From the NCBI GenBank assembly GCA_030378005.1, contig JAUCGF010000004.1, positions 1-51,029 of the forward strand: DNA of 51,029 nt, read 5' to 3'. Source of the DNA: Desulfococcaceae bacterium HSG9 (lineage in GTDB: Bacteria > Desulfobacterota > Desulfobacteria > Desulfobacterales > JAUCGF01). Below the pieces are notes generated by a model. The model had not been told where the DNA came from and did no database searches. It saw nothing but the letters and a program-made list of their open reading frames with translations. Each line of letters begins with the position of its first letter. Position 1 is the stretch's first letter. Position numbers and translations under genes: made by a program. Below, one piece after another: positions 12,701-19,383 of this stretch.

Positions 12701-15700
12701 CTGTTCCTCCATCCTCTGTGCATTCGTTAAAAGAACCGCTTGAAATCAGTTGTCCGCCCTCAAAAGTGCAGAATACAGACACACTGAAACGAATCTGGAT
12801 AATTTCGCCGGGGGCCAATGATGTCAGAGCATTATCTAATGCGGCTGGATAGGTGGTTTCGTAACTCCAGTTATATGGATTGACTCCGGTTGGCTCCGGA
12901 TAGAGTAATCCTTCTTGTTTTTGCCATGCTGGAGTATCAAGATTATTCGAATCGGGGGGATTAATTCGGTACTCTGAGGTACCAGCGCGGTAATTTAAAC
13001 CCGTAGGCAATTGCTCTGACAGCACGATTTCATTGATAGGTGTGAGGCCGGCATTACGAGCTGTTATGACCACTGATTCGATAGCGCACAGGTTAAGCGG
13101 ATTGGAAAATTGGCTGGAAACCACTAAATCAGTGGGGGGAAAGCTGACTTTCGCAGTGTCTGTAACAGACTGGCAAGTTTCGCCAAGGCAGTGAACGCGG
13201 GCTTCAACAGTGTTGACAGATGTCTCACAGCCGATAAGATCAGCGCGAAAAGTGAGAATACGCTTTTCTCCGGGCACCAGTTCATCAATCACAAAAGAAG
13301 CGCCGTTCAGAGCAGAGCCATCCGGTGTTGTCCCAATATATGGCGTTATGCCTGTGGTGCTATTCCAGGAGTGGCTATTGTATCGCATATCACCGCCCAG
13401 AGTTTCAATCACCTCAACATTGTAGGCTTCGCCCGCTCCGGAATTCACCACCTCAACAGTCCATTCGGCCGGTTGGTATCCGGGTTGTCCTTGAATGCTA
13501 TCGGCATAGACAACTTCCGGGAATTTGGTGACGCTCAAAAGGGGTTTCCGCATCATACCGTTTACGGAAGCAGTCGCTTCACAGGGGTCGCCATCATCGC
13601 ATCCGTCCTTATATCGTAGAATGGCACTGAGTTCAGTTTCATCCGCGCATTTTTTTTGAACTAGTAGTTTTAGTGTGGCCGTTTGCCCGCTAGCGCCATC
13701 AAACAGATCGCCATAATTCCATTCGTGGCCTCCTCCTCCTGTAACCGGAGTGCCGTCTTGACCATCAGGCGGTATTAAGCCTGACGAATCCGTAACTTCA
13801 ACAACTGCGTAATTGGTTGTATCCAGGATAAGAATCGCATCATACGCAGGCTCGTCTGAAGTTTTGGTAATCGTGATTGTCGGAGTATATTCCCCACATG
13901 GTCCGATCACCGCATCCATGCCGGAAATATCGACGGTCATGGATGAACCGAGAGTGGTCAGTTCGTTGGCGTTGCGGATAACAAAACTATTATTCCCTCC
14001 GCCAGAACAAAAATCTCCGGAAAAATTTCCTGCACTTGCATCAATAATTTCAAGAGCGGCAAAATCAACGAATGAATGACTTGCTTCGCATTGGGGTTCT
14101 GAATCTGTAGTCGGCCTTAAATCGTATTGTATTCTAAGAGTAGTGCCATCACCGATATTAGCAGGGCATGTTCCGCTTCCATTAAAATCAATAATCAGCC
14201 CGGGAGGCGGATTTAAAACGCTTGGGGTACACGTTGTGCCATTAGCTAAAGTCACTGTGATCAACGATGTTCCCACTAACTCCAAGTCATTTTCCGGTTC
14301 TTCCGTAAATCGGACGTTATCCGCCCAGGGTATATTATTCCAGCCAGCCCCTTCAAAGGCATATACACTTGGATTACCAGATGGATCATTATCGGGGTGA
14401 TTGAATCGGAAAACATCCTGACATACTTCAGCACCCGTGGGTTCAATAGTTCTTGAAGAGCTGAGCCCAATTTCTGCGGGATTCGGACATTCAATATGTG
14501 TTAACACCGAAGCTGAGTCATTCAGAGGACAGTCGCAACAATCGGTGACGCTAACACTCAGGGAATTTTCACGCGGAGTCCCACAGCTAGCGCAAACATC
14601 AGTGTCACCAATAGCGGGAATAGTAAAACTTTGTTCATAAGTAAAAGTGGTGCCGTCAGAAAGGCCGCTGCCAGGAATAGTCCAATCAACCGGATCATCG
14701 AAAGGAGAGCTTATGCTCGGGTCCGGCGTTCCTCCTGTTGGGGTGACAGAGTTTAATGTCCATTCATCGGGATAGTTATCGTTAACTGCGAGGTCTGATG
14801 TCGTACCGCCATCCCCGCAGGTCGTCGGACCGGAATATGTAATTGCAACATTACAAATGACAGTCTGAGGGGCATCGGAGATAGGAAGAATGGGCGAGAT
14901 ATTTTGTCCGTCAATCGTACAGGTTTTTGTTACCGATATACTCGGTTGCGGTTGCCCCGACATATCTATAGAATATGTACTTGTTTTGATAGGCGGATAG
15001 AAAAAGATGCCACATTCATCTTGGTAGGTTGGTCCCCATGAGTGTGTTCCCGATGAGGATTCTCCTGCTGTACACCAGACTGCTGGAACGTTGTATGTGA
15101 CATCATAGTTGATTGTTACTGTATCGCCTGGATCGATAATGCCAGGAATGTTAAAATAGGGAGGAGCAGGAGCAGGCGGAATCACATACGTTACATTATC
15201 CGGATTAACAGATGAAGTCACACTGATATCGAACGGAGTAAAATCAACTGCAATGCTGACATTTTGAGCAAAACCATCACCAGTGTTTTCGATAGTCCAT
15301 TGCCGTGATTGGGAAACAGCAGTGGGTGAACAATATGGAACATCAATATTGATGTCAGGCAGGCTATATTCTAAATAAGGGTGTTTGTTATATAGATTCA
15401 CGCTGGTCTGGGCAGTCACATCATCTTCTAGACAATCATTATCATCATCGCAACCCCAAGTGGCCGATACATCGTTAGTCAGTTCTATACACCCGTCAAC
15501 GGTTGTGTTTACTGTAATGTCAACAAAATCGTTCGGTGCAATATTGGCAAGCGCGGGATGGGAAGTTTTATCATACAAAGGAATAGGAGGAGGTGTGTCA
15601 GTGTATATCAAGCCATCGCCAAGGCTTTCAGTGACTTCAACATTACGCACATCACCCAAACCGCTGCTTTCCACACGAATACGCCAGGTGATTATATCGC

Positions 15701-18353
15701 CGATTTGCGCGGCCGGCTCCGAAGTTTCGGTAATCGCCAGACCGTTCACATGGGTGGCCACTTTGGTAAGGGTTATAGCACCTGGATTAACGATAAAAGA
15801 GCGGGTATAGCGAATATCCGGATATCCGGTGAATGACACAACGGTTTCATTGTCACCGGATACAACGCTGCAATCAGATGAATAAAAAAATTCGGCTGTG
15901 ACGGTTCCCTCAGCAGGAATTGTGTAATCATTACTGTTTTGCGGGGTTTCTGTGAATCCGTCAGGCATACTGTTGGTGATATCTACGTCTGCTGCCGTCT
16001 CATCACCATTATTTGTGATTGTCACACGAAAAGTAATATCTTCACATAAATTTAAAGGCGTATTGTCTATATTGTTTCCGTCGGGATCAATTTGGTTAAC
16101 TACAACCTCTAGTTGTGGAGGGTCATAAACAGTCACACCCACAATGCCCGGCTCATCCTGTTCGCAATCGCCGTTGCCGTTAAGGTCTAAACATACCACA
16201 CCTTCCACCACGCCTTCCTCATATATGACGGCCTTGAGTACGACAAAGTCAGCCACAGCGCTGGAAGCCACGCCGCCGGGATACACGACAATTTTAATGA
16301 CGGGCTGATTATCAAGCGGGCGGTAGGGGGCCGGCAGGGTCTGCGGATCGATCCAGACCACATGTCCTCCGGGTTCCATATTATCAAAACGGTAATAACC
16401 GTTTGCATCGGTAACGGTTGTTTTAATATCGCTACGGATTTTAACTGTAACTCCCGGGATGGGAAAATCAATGCCTTGATCATAACGTCCGTTGCTGTTT
16501 ACATCCAAATACACGCGTCCGGCGGCGGAACCTGATAAGGGCGGTTTAACCGGAAATTCAACTTCAGCGTGTTCGGCTTCCAAAACATTCACCAAACGTG
16601 AAGATTCGCCAATCAGCGCATAACCATCAGGCAAAGTGCGTTCATCTAAAGCAACCACATGACGCCCCGGAGTGATCTCTTCAAATAAGGCTTCACCGTT
16701 TTCATCGGTACCGCGCTTTTCACCCGTAGCCATCAGAACGCCGATTTCCGGCAATTTTTTGTCTCCAGCATTAAACAATCGGTCGTCGTTGTTATCCAGA
16801 AACACCGTGGCTTTTATTTGCCCCAATTCCAATACGCCGGCGATACCTAATTGCACCATCGCTTTGGCTTCGGCCCGTACTTTATTGCCTCCGCCATCTG
16901 TGCCTTTGGCGATGGCTGTGTTAGTATTGCGACCGCGGCGCGCGTTGGTTCCGACCACAACCTGATAACGCAGACGGGTTGTGCTTTTCCCTTGCAATGT
17001 TCCCAAATTCCAGCGTAAGCGGCGACGGCCTTGAGGATTATCAAAGCGTTTGCCGTCGCGCAGCACTTTATTTTTGATCAATTTAAACCCGTTAGGGAGC
17101 AGGTCTTCTAATTGAAGATTGAAAATCGTTCCATTGCTGATATTTTCGATATCCACGCGGTAAACCAGAATTTTGCCGATACGGGCGCGTCGTCTGCTGA
17201 CGCGTTTGCTGATGCGCAGGCCCTCGGGGCCGACCGCTGTAAAATCGGAATCGGCGACCACGCGGTTTGACTGAAGCGGTTCGATCAGTTGATCAGTATC
17301 CAAAAAAGCGGTGTTGGCGATAGTCACGCCGGCCATGAGGTTATCGGCCATGCGGGTGTTGATATTGAAAGTGATAAATTCATTCGGATCCAAATGGCGT
17401 TTAAAATACCAGGTGTGGGTGCGACCATTGACTTTATGGGCGACGCCACTCGTATCATTGATATATGTAAGGTTGGCATCCAGCGTATCTGTAACGATGA
17501 TGCCCGTGGCTCGCACTTCACCTTTTGCCTTTATTTTGGCTTTGTTGGTGATCGTAAGCGTATAGGTTTGCTCGGCACCCGGTTGAATGGATGATTTACT
17601 CTGGCGTTTGATAAAGCTCATTTGCGAGGGGCCGACTGTCAGAATGATATCAACTGTTTTTACTTTATCGCATCCGGTTCCTGTGACAGTAAGCGTGTAA
17701 CGCCGCTGGGGTGTCTGATTGCCGACTTCGATTTCAAGAACGGTCAGCTTGCGATTGAGCGTCAGAATTTCAGTTTTGAAAGTGGCTTCGGCTTTGCGGG
17801 GAACACCGGAAACATTTAATTTAATCGGACCTTCACATGCCTCTTCAAACAGAGCCGAAATATCGCTCTCCACTGTTTCGCCCGGTTCGGCGAATAATTC
17901 GACCGGCAGGGCGTTTAAGGTGAAATCAAGTACGGGCATCGTTGTTGTTGTTGTTGTCGAGGTCGTTGTCGCCAAAGTCGGGGTTGTCGAAGTTGTCGTT
18001 GATGGTGAAGTTGGCGGTATCGTCGTCGAAGTTGGCGGCGTGGTTGTGGTTGTCGCCCTTGTCGTCGAGGTTGTCGTTGTAGCCCTTGTCGTCGAGGTTG
18101 TCGTTGTCGCCCTTGTCGTCGAGGTTGTCGTTGTCGCCCTTGTCGTCGAGGTTGTTGTTGTCGCCTTTGTCGTCGAGGTTGTCGTTGTCGGCTCTGTCGT
18201 TGAGGTTGTGGTTGTCGGCTCTGTCGTTGAGGTTGTGGTTGTCGGCTGTTCCACAACACCGGATAAATTACCCGGAAAAGACAGATGCATTACAATTAAT
18301 AAAGAACATATACCGATAGCTATCAATGCACTGAATTTACATATTTTTTTCAT
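747..18353 (-). CDS. Giant secreted repeat protein (DUF11 / SdrD-B / FecR)
   Basis: This gene predicts 5,868 residues. I start it at the ATG at 18353, because AAGGAGG lies six bases upstream and a signal peptide follows (MKKICKF, then a hydrophobic stretch to about residue 28); a start at 18407 would add 18 basic residues with no site. Approximate layout: Thr-rich linker 33-141; DUF11-type beta domains 240-490; SdrD-B-like units 510-750; more than ten Cys-containing DUF11/CARDB-like units 750-2797; eleven SdrD-B-like repeats 2798-4005, each with a DxDxDG-like Ca-binding pattern; DUF11 4015-4140; a mostly helical region 4150-5320; a FecR domain 5325-5470 ending SPLATIGIRGT; DUF11 5545-5650; two SdrD-like units to about 5840. 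No LPxTG or transmembrane anchor is visible at the C-terminus. It is probably a cell-surface or released adhesin or matrix protein; this function is inferred. The reading frame is intact throughout. Confidence 0.9.
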   Translation of the reverse strand: MKKICKFSALIAIGICSLLIVMHLSFPGNLSGVVEQPTTTTSTTEPTTTTSTTEPTTTTSTTKATTTTSTTRATTTTSTTRATTTTSTTRATTTTSTTRATTTTTPPTSTTIPPTSPSTTTSTTPTLATTTSTTTTTTMPVLDFTLNALPVELFAEPGETVESDISALFEEACEGPIKLNVSGVPRKAEATFKTEILTLNRKLTVLEIEVGNQTPQRRYTLTVTGTGCDKVKTVDIILTVGPSQMSFIKRQSKSSIQPGAEQTYTLTITNKAKIKAKGEVRATGIIVTDTLDANLTYINDTSGVAHKVNGRTHTWYFKRHLDPNEFITFNINTRMADNLMAGVTIANTAFLDTDQLIEPLQSNRVVADSDFTAVGPEGLRISKRVSRRRARIGKILVYRVDIENISNGTIFNLQLEDLLPNGFKLIKNKVLRDGKRFDNPQGRRRLRWNLGTLQGKSTTRLRYQVVVGTNARRGRNTNTAIAKGTDGGGNKVRAEAKAMVQLGIAGVLELGQIKATVFLDNNDDRLFNAGDKKLPEIGVLMATGEKRGTDENGEALFEEITPGRHVVALDERTLPDGYALIGESSRLVNVLEAEHAEVEFPVKPPLSGSAAGRVYLDVNSNGRYDQGIDFPIPGVTVKIRSDIKTTVTDANGYYRFDNMEPGGHVVWIDPQTLPAPYRPLDNQPVIKIVVYPGGVASSAVADFVVLKAVIYEEGVVEGVVCLDLNGNGDCEQDEPGIVGVTVYDPPQLEVVVNQIDPDGNNIDNTPLNLCEDITFRVTITNNGDETAADVDITNSMPDGFTETPQNSNDYTIPAEGTVTAEFFYSSDCSVVSGDNETVVSFTGYPDIRYTRSFIVNPGAITLTKVATHVNGLAITETSEPAAQIGDIITWRIRVESSGLGDVRNVEVTESLGDGLIYTDTPPPIPLYDKTSHPALANIAPNDFVDITVNTTVDGCIELTNDVSATWGCDDDNDCLEDDVTAQTSVNLYNKHPYLEYSLPDINIDVPYCSPTAVSQSRQWTIENTGDGFAQNVSIAVDFTPFDISVTSSVNPDNVTYVIPPAPAPPYFNIPGIIDPGDTVTINYDVTYNVPAVWCTAGESSSGTHSWGPTYQDECGIFFYPPIKTSTYSIDMSGQPQPSISVTKTCTIDGQNISPILPISDAPQTVICNVAITYSGPTTCGDGGTTSDLAVNDNYPDEWTLNSVTPTGGTPDPSISSPFDDPVDWTIPGSGLSDGTTFTYEQSFTIPAIGDTDVCASCGTPRENSLSVSVTDCCDCPLNDSASVLTHIECPNPAEIGLSSSRTIEPTGAEVCQDVFRFNHPDNDPSGNPSVYAFEGAGWNNIPWADNVRFTEEPENDLELVGTSLITVTLANGTTCTPSVLNPPPGLIIDFNGSGTCPANIGDGTTLRIQYDLRPTTDSEPQCEASHSFVDFAALEIIDASAGNFSGDFCSGGGNNSFVIRNANELTTLGSSMTVDISGMDAVIGPCGEYTPTITITKTSDEPAYDAILILDTTNYAVVEVTDSSGLIPPDGQDGTPVTGGGGHEWNYGDLFDGASGQTATLKLLVQKKCADETELSAILRYKDGCDDGDPCEATASVNGMMRKPLLSVTKFPEVVYADSIQGQPGYQPAEWTVEVVNSGAGEAYNVEVIETLGGDMRYNSHSWNSTTGITPYIGTTPDGSALNGASFVIDELVPGEKRILTFRADLIGCETSVNTVEARVHCLGETCQSVTDTAKVSFPPTDLVVSSQFSNPLNLCAIESVVITARNAGLTPINEIVLSEQLPTGLNYRAGTSEYRINPPDSNNLDTPAWQKQEGLLYPEPTGVNPYNWSYETTYPAALDNALTSLAPGEIIQIRFSVSVFCTFEGGQLISSGSFNECTEDGGTETSKSIFNVIPNEPVVTITKSPEQQEITCNSTVEWTIRIANAATGTAGQAVPAQYLWIEDTFGGGFDPTSVTLVGINGTPTPITEMQDLYPVPTTDGINDTIVWELFDLNAAETLEYELTANFANCGSKLDNNLIARVRCIAPDTAPDPDDPPTEDDEGCVIPPGPSANAGATHYPAVIGVFTAIDLDACAENVDVTIELQNPSTLGETLHNLDVAIELPAGVTLNGTTATIFDADSIASEVTPEITAGPPVALQFLDNEPNSNNLPEIPAGESILIRFNVDVDCNPSGQFRVKPSFRDCCNADITLEMIDIPTNLLIPNIEVEKTNVGGPYDCGDTVTWEIVVTNVDTGNNDVADAEMIRVTDTYGIGLTFNDFYEYPSNDHPTINPTTPGGPGGSFTWEIPSLAAGASMTYRLETALGSAAACTGNNRQNQVDSTWHCVTGTAANGDPNNDESTCDSAVVSDDTLANVTPVVNVNASVSPNEIEYCTLGRTVRVDIAIPPPPTSNIVYNLDATISLPTGLEYHSGGNFNIETISGSVTGLAVTASNEPTEGADSFSFDNGSGHLATSVSPGSTIRIEFDVKSSCFDGGDIGVQLALEDCCENQPPLDQINTHVDPAYPNLNVNITKSPDPANCGDNNVKYTITVTNSSDTDTVVTATYARIAAQLGEWLSYQSSTTPTMSGGNSSDPMCDTDGAVGTVPVDCVNCTDGFSDGFVVWDIENLPPEGTWQTVMTVAFNKPADFDCDDVDRELTVTTQYGCPPDLNGWTMDTDACSDDNAACLEDSGSATNLNGLPDLAVAAITPNLSCTASGEFGGNITVTIENRGDGPAQSSFTVEATKSEPTPIWTGSATYTGIPSIAPGASVDIDIPATGLAGDCLSCTSYRFDAEVDRVGAVCECDEDNNSAGPATITPCASIGDYVWIDVNHDGIQNEGAGAGLEGVTVNLLSSDGTVLATTTTDASGHYVFTNLLPGDYAIEFIKPAGYVSSPKDQGGDDAGDSDADQFSGRTPVTHLDPGENDMTWDAGFYQENINPLASIGDLAWHDLNADGIQDAGEPGIEGVTVRLYESDGTPVGTTTTDANGNYLFDNLPVGDYYLEFEHPGGYTVSPQDQGGNDARDSDVDPVTKKTTVTHLDPGENDLTWDAGYYNESGASVGDYVWFDLNEDGVQDPDELPIPEVKLNLYDENNNLIGTTTTDANGKYLFDNLGPGNYSIEVDTATLPEGLHTTYDLDGGLDNRTSFFLSSDEHKRDVDFGYAGQGAIGDTVWVDQDGDGVQGPEEGIPNTTVTLTGDVNGDGIIDTLTTTTDADGKYLFDNLPPGDYSVTIDATTLPNGMVQTYDADGVLDNTSSLTLGDGEKNLDQDFGYKHTGAIGDTLWMDLDGDGVQDANEPPIAGVTVNLYDAAGNVIGTAVTDANGKYLFDELPPGDYTVKVDTSTLPPGLAQTYDADGGLDSQSSLTLGPGEQNLDQDFGYNYDGAIGDTVWLDLDGDGVQDAGETGISGVTINLYDGDGNLVGTVATDSDGKYLFDELPPGDYTVKVDTSTLPPGLAQTYDADGGLDAQSSLTLAPGEQNLDQDFGYNYDGAIGDTLWMDLDGDGVQDANEPPIAGVTVNLYDAAGNVIGTAVTDSDGKYLFDHLPPGDYTVKVDTFTLPPGLAQTYDADGGLDAQSSLTLAPGEQNLDQDFGYNYDGAIGDTVWLDLDGDGVQDAGEAGISGVTINLYDGDGNLVGTAATDSDGKYLFDELPPGDYTVKVDTSTLPPGLAQTYDADGGLDAQSSLTLASGEQNLDQDFGYNYDGAIGDTVWLDLDGDGVQDAGEAGIPGVTINLYDGDGNLVGTVATDSDGKYLFDELPPGDYTVKVDTSTLPPGLAQTYDADGGLDSQSSLTLGPGEQNLDQDFGYQPPSGSIGDTIWSDTNGNGVQDAGEPGIPGVTVYLYDGSGNLVDTQVTDANGHYLFTDLPAGDYTIKVDIATLPPGLVQTYDDAGDLDSQSSLTLCAGCVNLDQDFGYQSPLGSIGDTVWLDTDANGAQDAGEPGISGVTVYLYDGAGNLIATTVTDANGHYLFTDLPAGDYTVKVDISTLPPGLAQTYDADGGLDSQSSLTLCAGCTNLDQDFGYTPLEIETPVVDIDDFDIRKIATPTIASPGDTLLFTLQLVNNSDVDIEGVKVTDELPDGFSYVSGSSVFNGGAVSDPLGGQTLDWTLDLKANQTATLTYKVLLASDLQAGNYRNVALMTVPTLTTLPPGEEITVGPVSALVSVLTGRTDCCLTIEKEHVRRPKPPAIIPVDQDIYFITDMAMFASFEFDELNRKLDSLLQSDQMFLTTEERLKAEYLRITRKAGRHAHFNLGSLTMQSGLGLGMHWAADILAEAAQHNIAPQDVVQVRLNLLAKRAGLQTTPQIKPLLLEYYGGAPYYAHDTAKGDLRWNKDDILTELTPSALGMTLLRQSTALPELLSSRNPYERFIGEVTLWQMNQKVKLIHDQLVSRGISSDEIPYLPHELKMEKPANTEKFTTPVFVVQDTSSHLFDQTAMLWGLSSMRRALKQAGVKSAPELDALIAIVWQTLETFHFDQDLKTYYPVRQPFQQASKNIKTHTLSAVADSPFGLNASLATGLGLKISYSTFAQAALRLPSLDVLTAVAKQALQPYYVAYQSAFLTVAQAETNNPDRQPAETGQPDKKSFDLTGQPDKKAFDLMMTTLALDSFADETPAEILSADVRKRLDSQINFLKDNLIDDADGGVFAGYNLAKKAPITAAKDLLSQAAAIRMLLAAKEISGLSALFGEKNFDTALKIYQFMEVNLWDDKYGIYRDNMHWRLQSEYTPLNVGATVGALRELSLRLPEEKRHKVWNRICVFLKRVVGKAELQLEEDRDLAADETAAMYVDESVNSGGRRPMPVTRRRAADDSTMVKSKGNLAPVLIRKVIFNLIPQDVAVLKQLLASIETRADKEALESADFHTPAFLPAVIKQRQFDTGSGMLASNELEKASRRLLKDAIITDNAYLFDPTHVKHFATVLDEIAYSNRLRLSFHFKQGVPLKFSAPVTAMAQAKGGDRDEALAKWMTQAASQAKLERVPSIADPIFAEYKNGEPAQRKNIESGWNARAVDHVVSAAGLAQTMNSQLNLIKNSRLEIKEQHKAALNRYLARIMGLQTAARVDFIEKAFQSAHKQGIAFLPADFEIVVDSDGMPLDIKFDNPQSTLFSQISLLQALGGLTALDKEAASQIPDYDKIKNRAELLTSKVWKHIQKTYLDSETHALSAQGVTALDAGLTLVMLGELYRELPDSAALKKPLKELLQHQAKFVADQMVQSTGDALAAYGTPDVEKKDKDSLASHSAILLGLIRVLNITDRPIAMKKIMELYHHLENNLWDERLGVYLSHQEHSYLSRFQYTDLDLALTISALSEMLPLLAEQSERHRTANRLAEFGNRLLVRQNSESDKPSEPVGKVVTLKGKVTAESTNGTRVLKSGSPVYQQDVLVTYPDSRSEVRFEDGTRLAQGPDSRISVDEYVFDKHNDSTSGLVLNMFKGVFRVISGKIAEQNPDRFTVKSPLATIGIRGTATVSNVQPGLEKHGVQDMTQGKQVVIQDKSGNKGYIDKALMIIEFYPNQAMSKAIALSKDEMSFYLTNAPFTDESQTKIKPEPDYNMFKKPVVGMQKATWDVKSYDPEIVQGVEILLSDQNKSSGGDLYTYVITVKNICPDQVTLRGPLYDLLVRDQLPEGMTYISGSSKLNGQNNFEPSQIGQNLTWKITQLENSEQAVITFKALVDQSRRKGEYINKVNVSGWSGGEAENRRGRCAYGDEDDLKIEAGLGKIQGRVFMDRDENGQFNAAEKPIAGIRFKLDGTQYATTDKGGIFVFDNLEPGFYRINADWSSVKSELLATTDFITSVQVKKRTTTRLKFGFNQYKQVHTQVYDDLNNNGKRDTGEPGVHAVRVNIRDTDYQAYSAEDGHIRIDRVPVGVREDLVISAQQPYLIKAQGQNLQLGPWKQK
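6340..9964 (-). repeat. Tandem SdrD-B-like coding repeats (about 322 bp)
   Basis: Eleven consecutive repeats in the giant gene each begin with (A/G)(S/A)(I/V)GD and continue with a Trp, a DxDGDGVQD-like loop and a late YLFD-LPPGDY segment. The bases coding for QDFGY recur near 6352, 6675, 7002, 7321, 7643, 7966, 8286, 8608 and 8935, a spacing of 319-327 bp. The units between about 7000 and 8600 are nearly identical at the DNA level, including at synonymous sites. The outer units (9000-9960 and 6340-7000) have diverged more. The pattern indicates recent duplication or gene conversion within the array. Confidence 0.9.
18045..18246 (-). repeat. 27-bp coding minisatellite (TTTTSTTxx)
   Basis: About seven tandem 27-bp units encode the nonapeptide TTTTSTT followed by EP, KA or RA, immediately after the signal peptide of the giant protein. 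A Thr/Pro-rich stretch (TTPPTSTTIPP) continues to 17930. The unit is a multiple of three, so changes in copy number keep the frame. Such Thr/Ser linkers in secreted proteins are often extended and O-glycosylated; that is general knowledge, not shown here. Confidence 0.85.
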
Positions 18354-18359
18354 GGCAAA

Positions 18360-18366
18360 CCTCCTT
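18360..18366 (-). promoter_or_regulatory. Strong Shine-Dalgarno of the giant gene
   Basis: AAGGAGG on the minus strand lies six bases before the ATG at 18353. It is one of the two perfect sites noticed in the window and fixes the start of the giant gene. The other, at 23201-23209, precedes a dead transposase. Confidence 0.8.
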
Positions 18367-18446
18367 AGACGGCGTAAATGGTGCCAGCGGCTAGTAATTG
18401 CGACCAAATAACTTGCCTGATTAAAATAACTTTATTTGTGATTCTT

Positions 18447-18555
18447 GATGATCTCATAAAAAGTCATAAATTGGTCATTTCCGAAATTCGTACCTAATGA
18501 TTTCAATAGGTTATGAGTACAAATTTTGGGAGTTTCGACTTTTTATGAGACCATC
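18447..18555. repeat. Palindromic element (GATGATCTCATAAAAAGTC ends)
   Basis: A 109-bp segment has near-perfect 19-bp terminal inverted repeats: GATGATCTCATAAAAAGTC on the left and GACTTTTTATGAGACCATC on the right, with one mismatch. The interior also has partial symmetry (ATTTCCGAAATTCGTAC / GTACAAATTTTGGGAG). It is non-coding. It resembles the short palindromic repeats common between genes in Desulfobacterales genomes, recalled from general knowledge and not checked. Confidence 0.7.
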
Positions 18556-18685
18556 ATTTTTGAAACGTAATGCATAAATTCACGAATTGTCAGTGTTCAT
18601 AAAATGGTTAAGTTTAACAATTAAACAAACCATTTATAATGATACCTTTATTTTTAAGATTGCGCAAGTAATATTTTTTTAGAAT

Positions 18686-18780
18686 TTTAGCCCTACAACG
18701 ACATTTGCATATAAAACGCGATGAATTCAATCGTTTACAATTTAAGACAGTTGATTTCCAAGTGTCGTTGTAGGGTTAAA
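18686..18780. repeat. Palindromic element (CCCTACAACGACA ends)
   Basis: A 95-bp segment is bounded by TTTTAGCCCTACAACGACAT and, on the right, GTGTCGTTGTAGGGTTAAA. The arms match over about 20 bp with few mismatches. It is non-coding and belongs to a different sequence family from the element 130 bp to its left. Together they form a cluster of mobile palindromes upstream of the giant gene. Confidence 0.7.
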
Positions 18781-19015
18781 GTGTTAAAAAATTTTTCGAT
18801 CTGCTGACTATGATAGGAGTTAAAATCAAATTTATCCAAACCAATGGTTCGGTAATTTTTTCTGATTGAAGTGTTAAAAATCATAACCATCTGAAATTAT
18901 CACAAAAAATTTTACGGCTTTGTTTTTAGAACTTATTGAAATTATTAGATTTTATTTTTTTTATCGGACGATTGGGCTACCAACATAAGGTATAAAATGT
19001 TTAAGTGTTCCGGAC

Positions 19016-19383
19016 ATGTTTCATGCCGGTAACGAAATTGTTAAACTATCAGGCTTGAGCCTCGATAGAAAACTGAATTCAATACAGACTGAAATTGAAA
19101 AGGCCGGCACCGTATTATCAATATCGATCACATTATCGAAAGGTACAGATGAAATCAGAACTCAGAAGCCGGTAATGGAAAATCTGATTTGTGAACAGGC
19201 GATTATTGAAAAAATATAAACAGATACAAAGAGCTGTCGCATCAGTTGTCAATAAGTGCGCATGCTTTTAATATAACGACCTCCGCGAGGCGGACGTCCG
19301 CTCAGATTCAGATTCTGTCGGCGGTGATTGTAAGATTGACAGAACTGATACTTCAGGAATGCGAGATTGATGATAAAAAGTGA
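19016..19383 (+). pseudogene. Unrecognised broken ORF, one frameshift
   Basis: An open frame from 19016 runs to 19219 (67 residues). A second frame overlaps at about 19205 and continues NRYKELSHQLSISAHAFNI to a stop at 19383. Joining them with one frameshift near 19210 gives a protein of roughly 120 residues with a helical C-terminus. I do not recognise the family. The position beside transposase relics suggests it was part of a mobile element. Confidence 0.35.

Larger units (their letters stand above)
18367..19015. other. Gene-free AT-rich upstream region
   Basis: About 650 bp between the giant gene and the next relic frame. It holds two palindromic elements (18447-18555 and 18686-18780) and otherwise AT-rich sequence with repeated AGTGTTAAAAA motifs near 18778 and 18871. 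I could not identify a convincing -10/-35 pair. The promoter of the giant gene should lie here, possibly between or within the palindromes. Confidence 0.5.

Noticed and set aside
17719..18411. Long plus-strand frame opposite the Thr-rich linker (Val/Glu-rich repeats)
   Set aside because: It is the complement of the TTTTSTT minisatellite; low-complexity, with no ribosome site or family resemblance.
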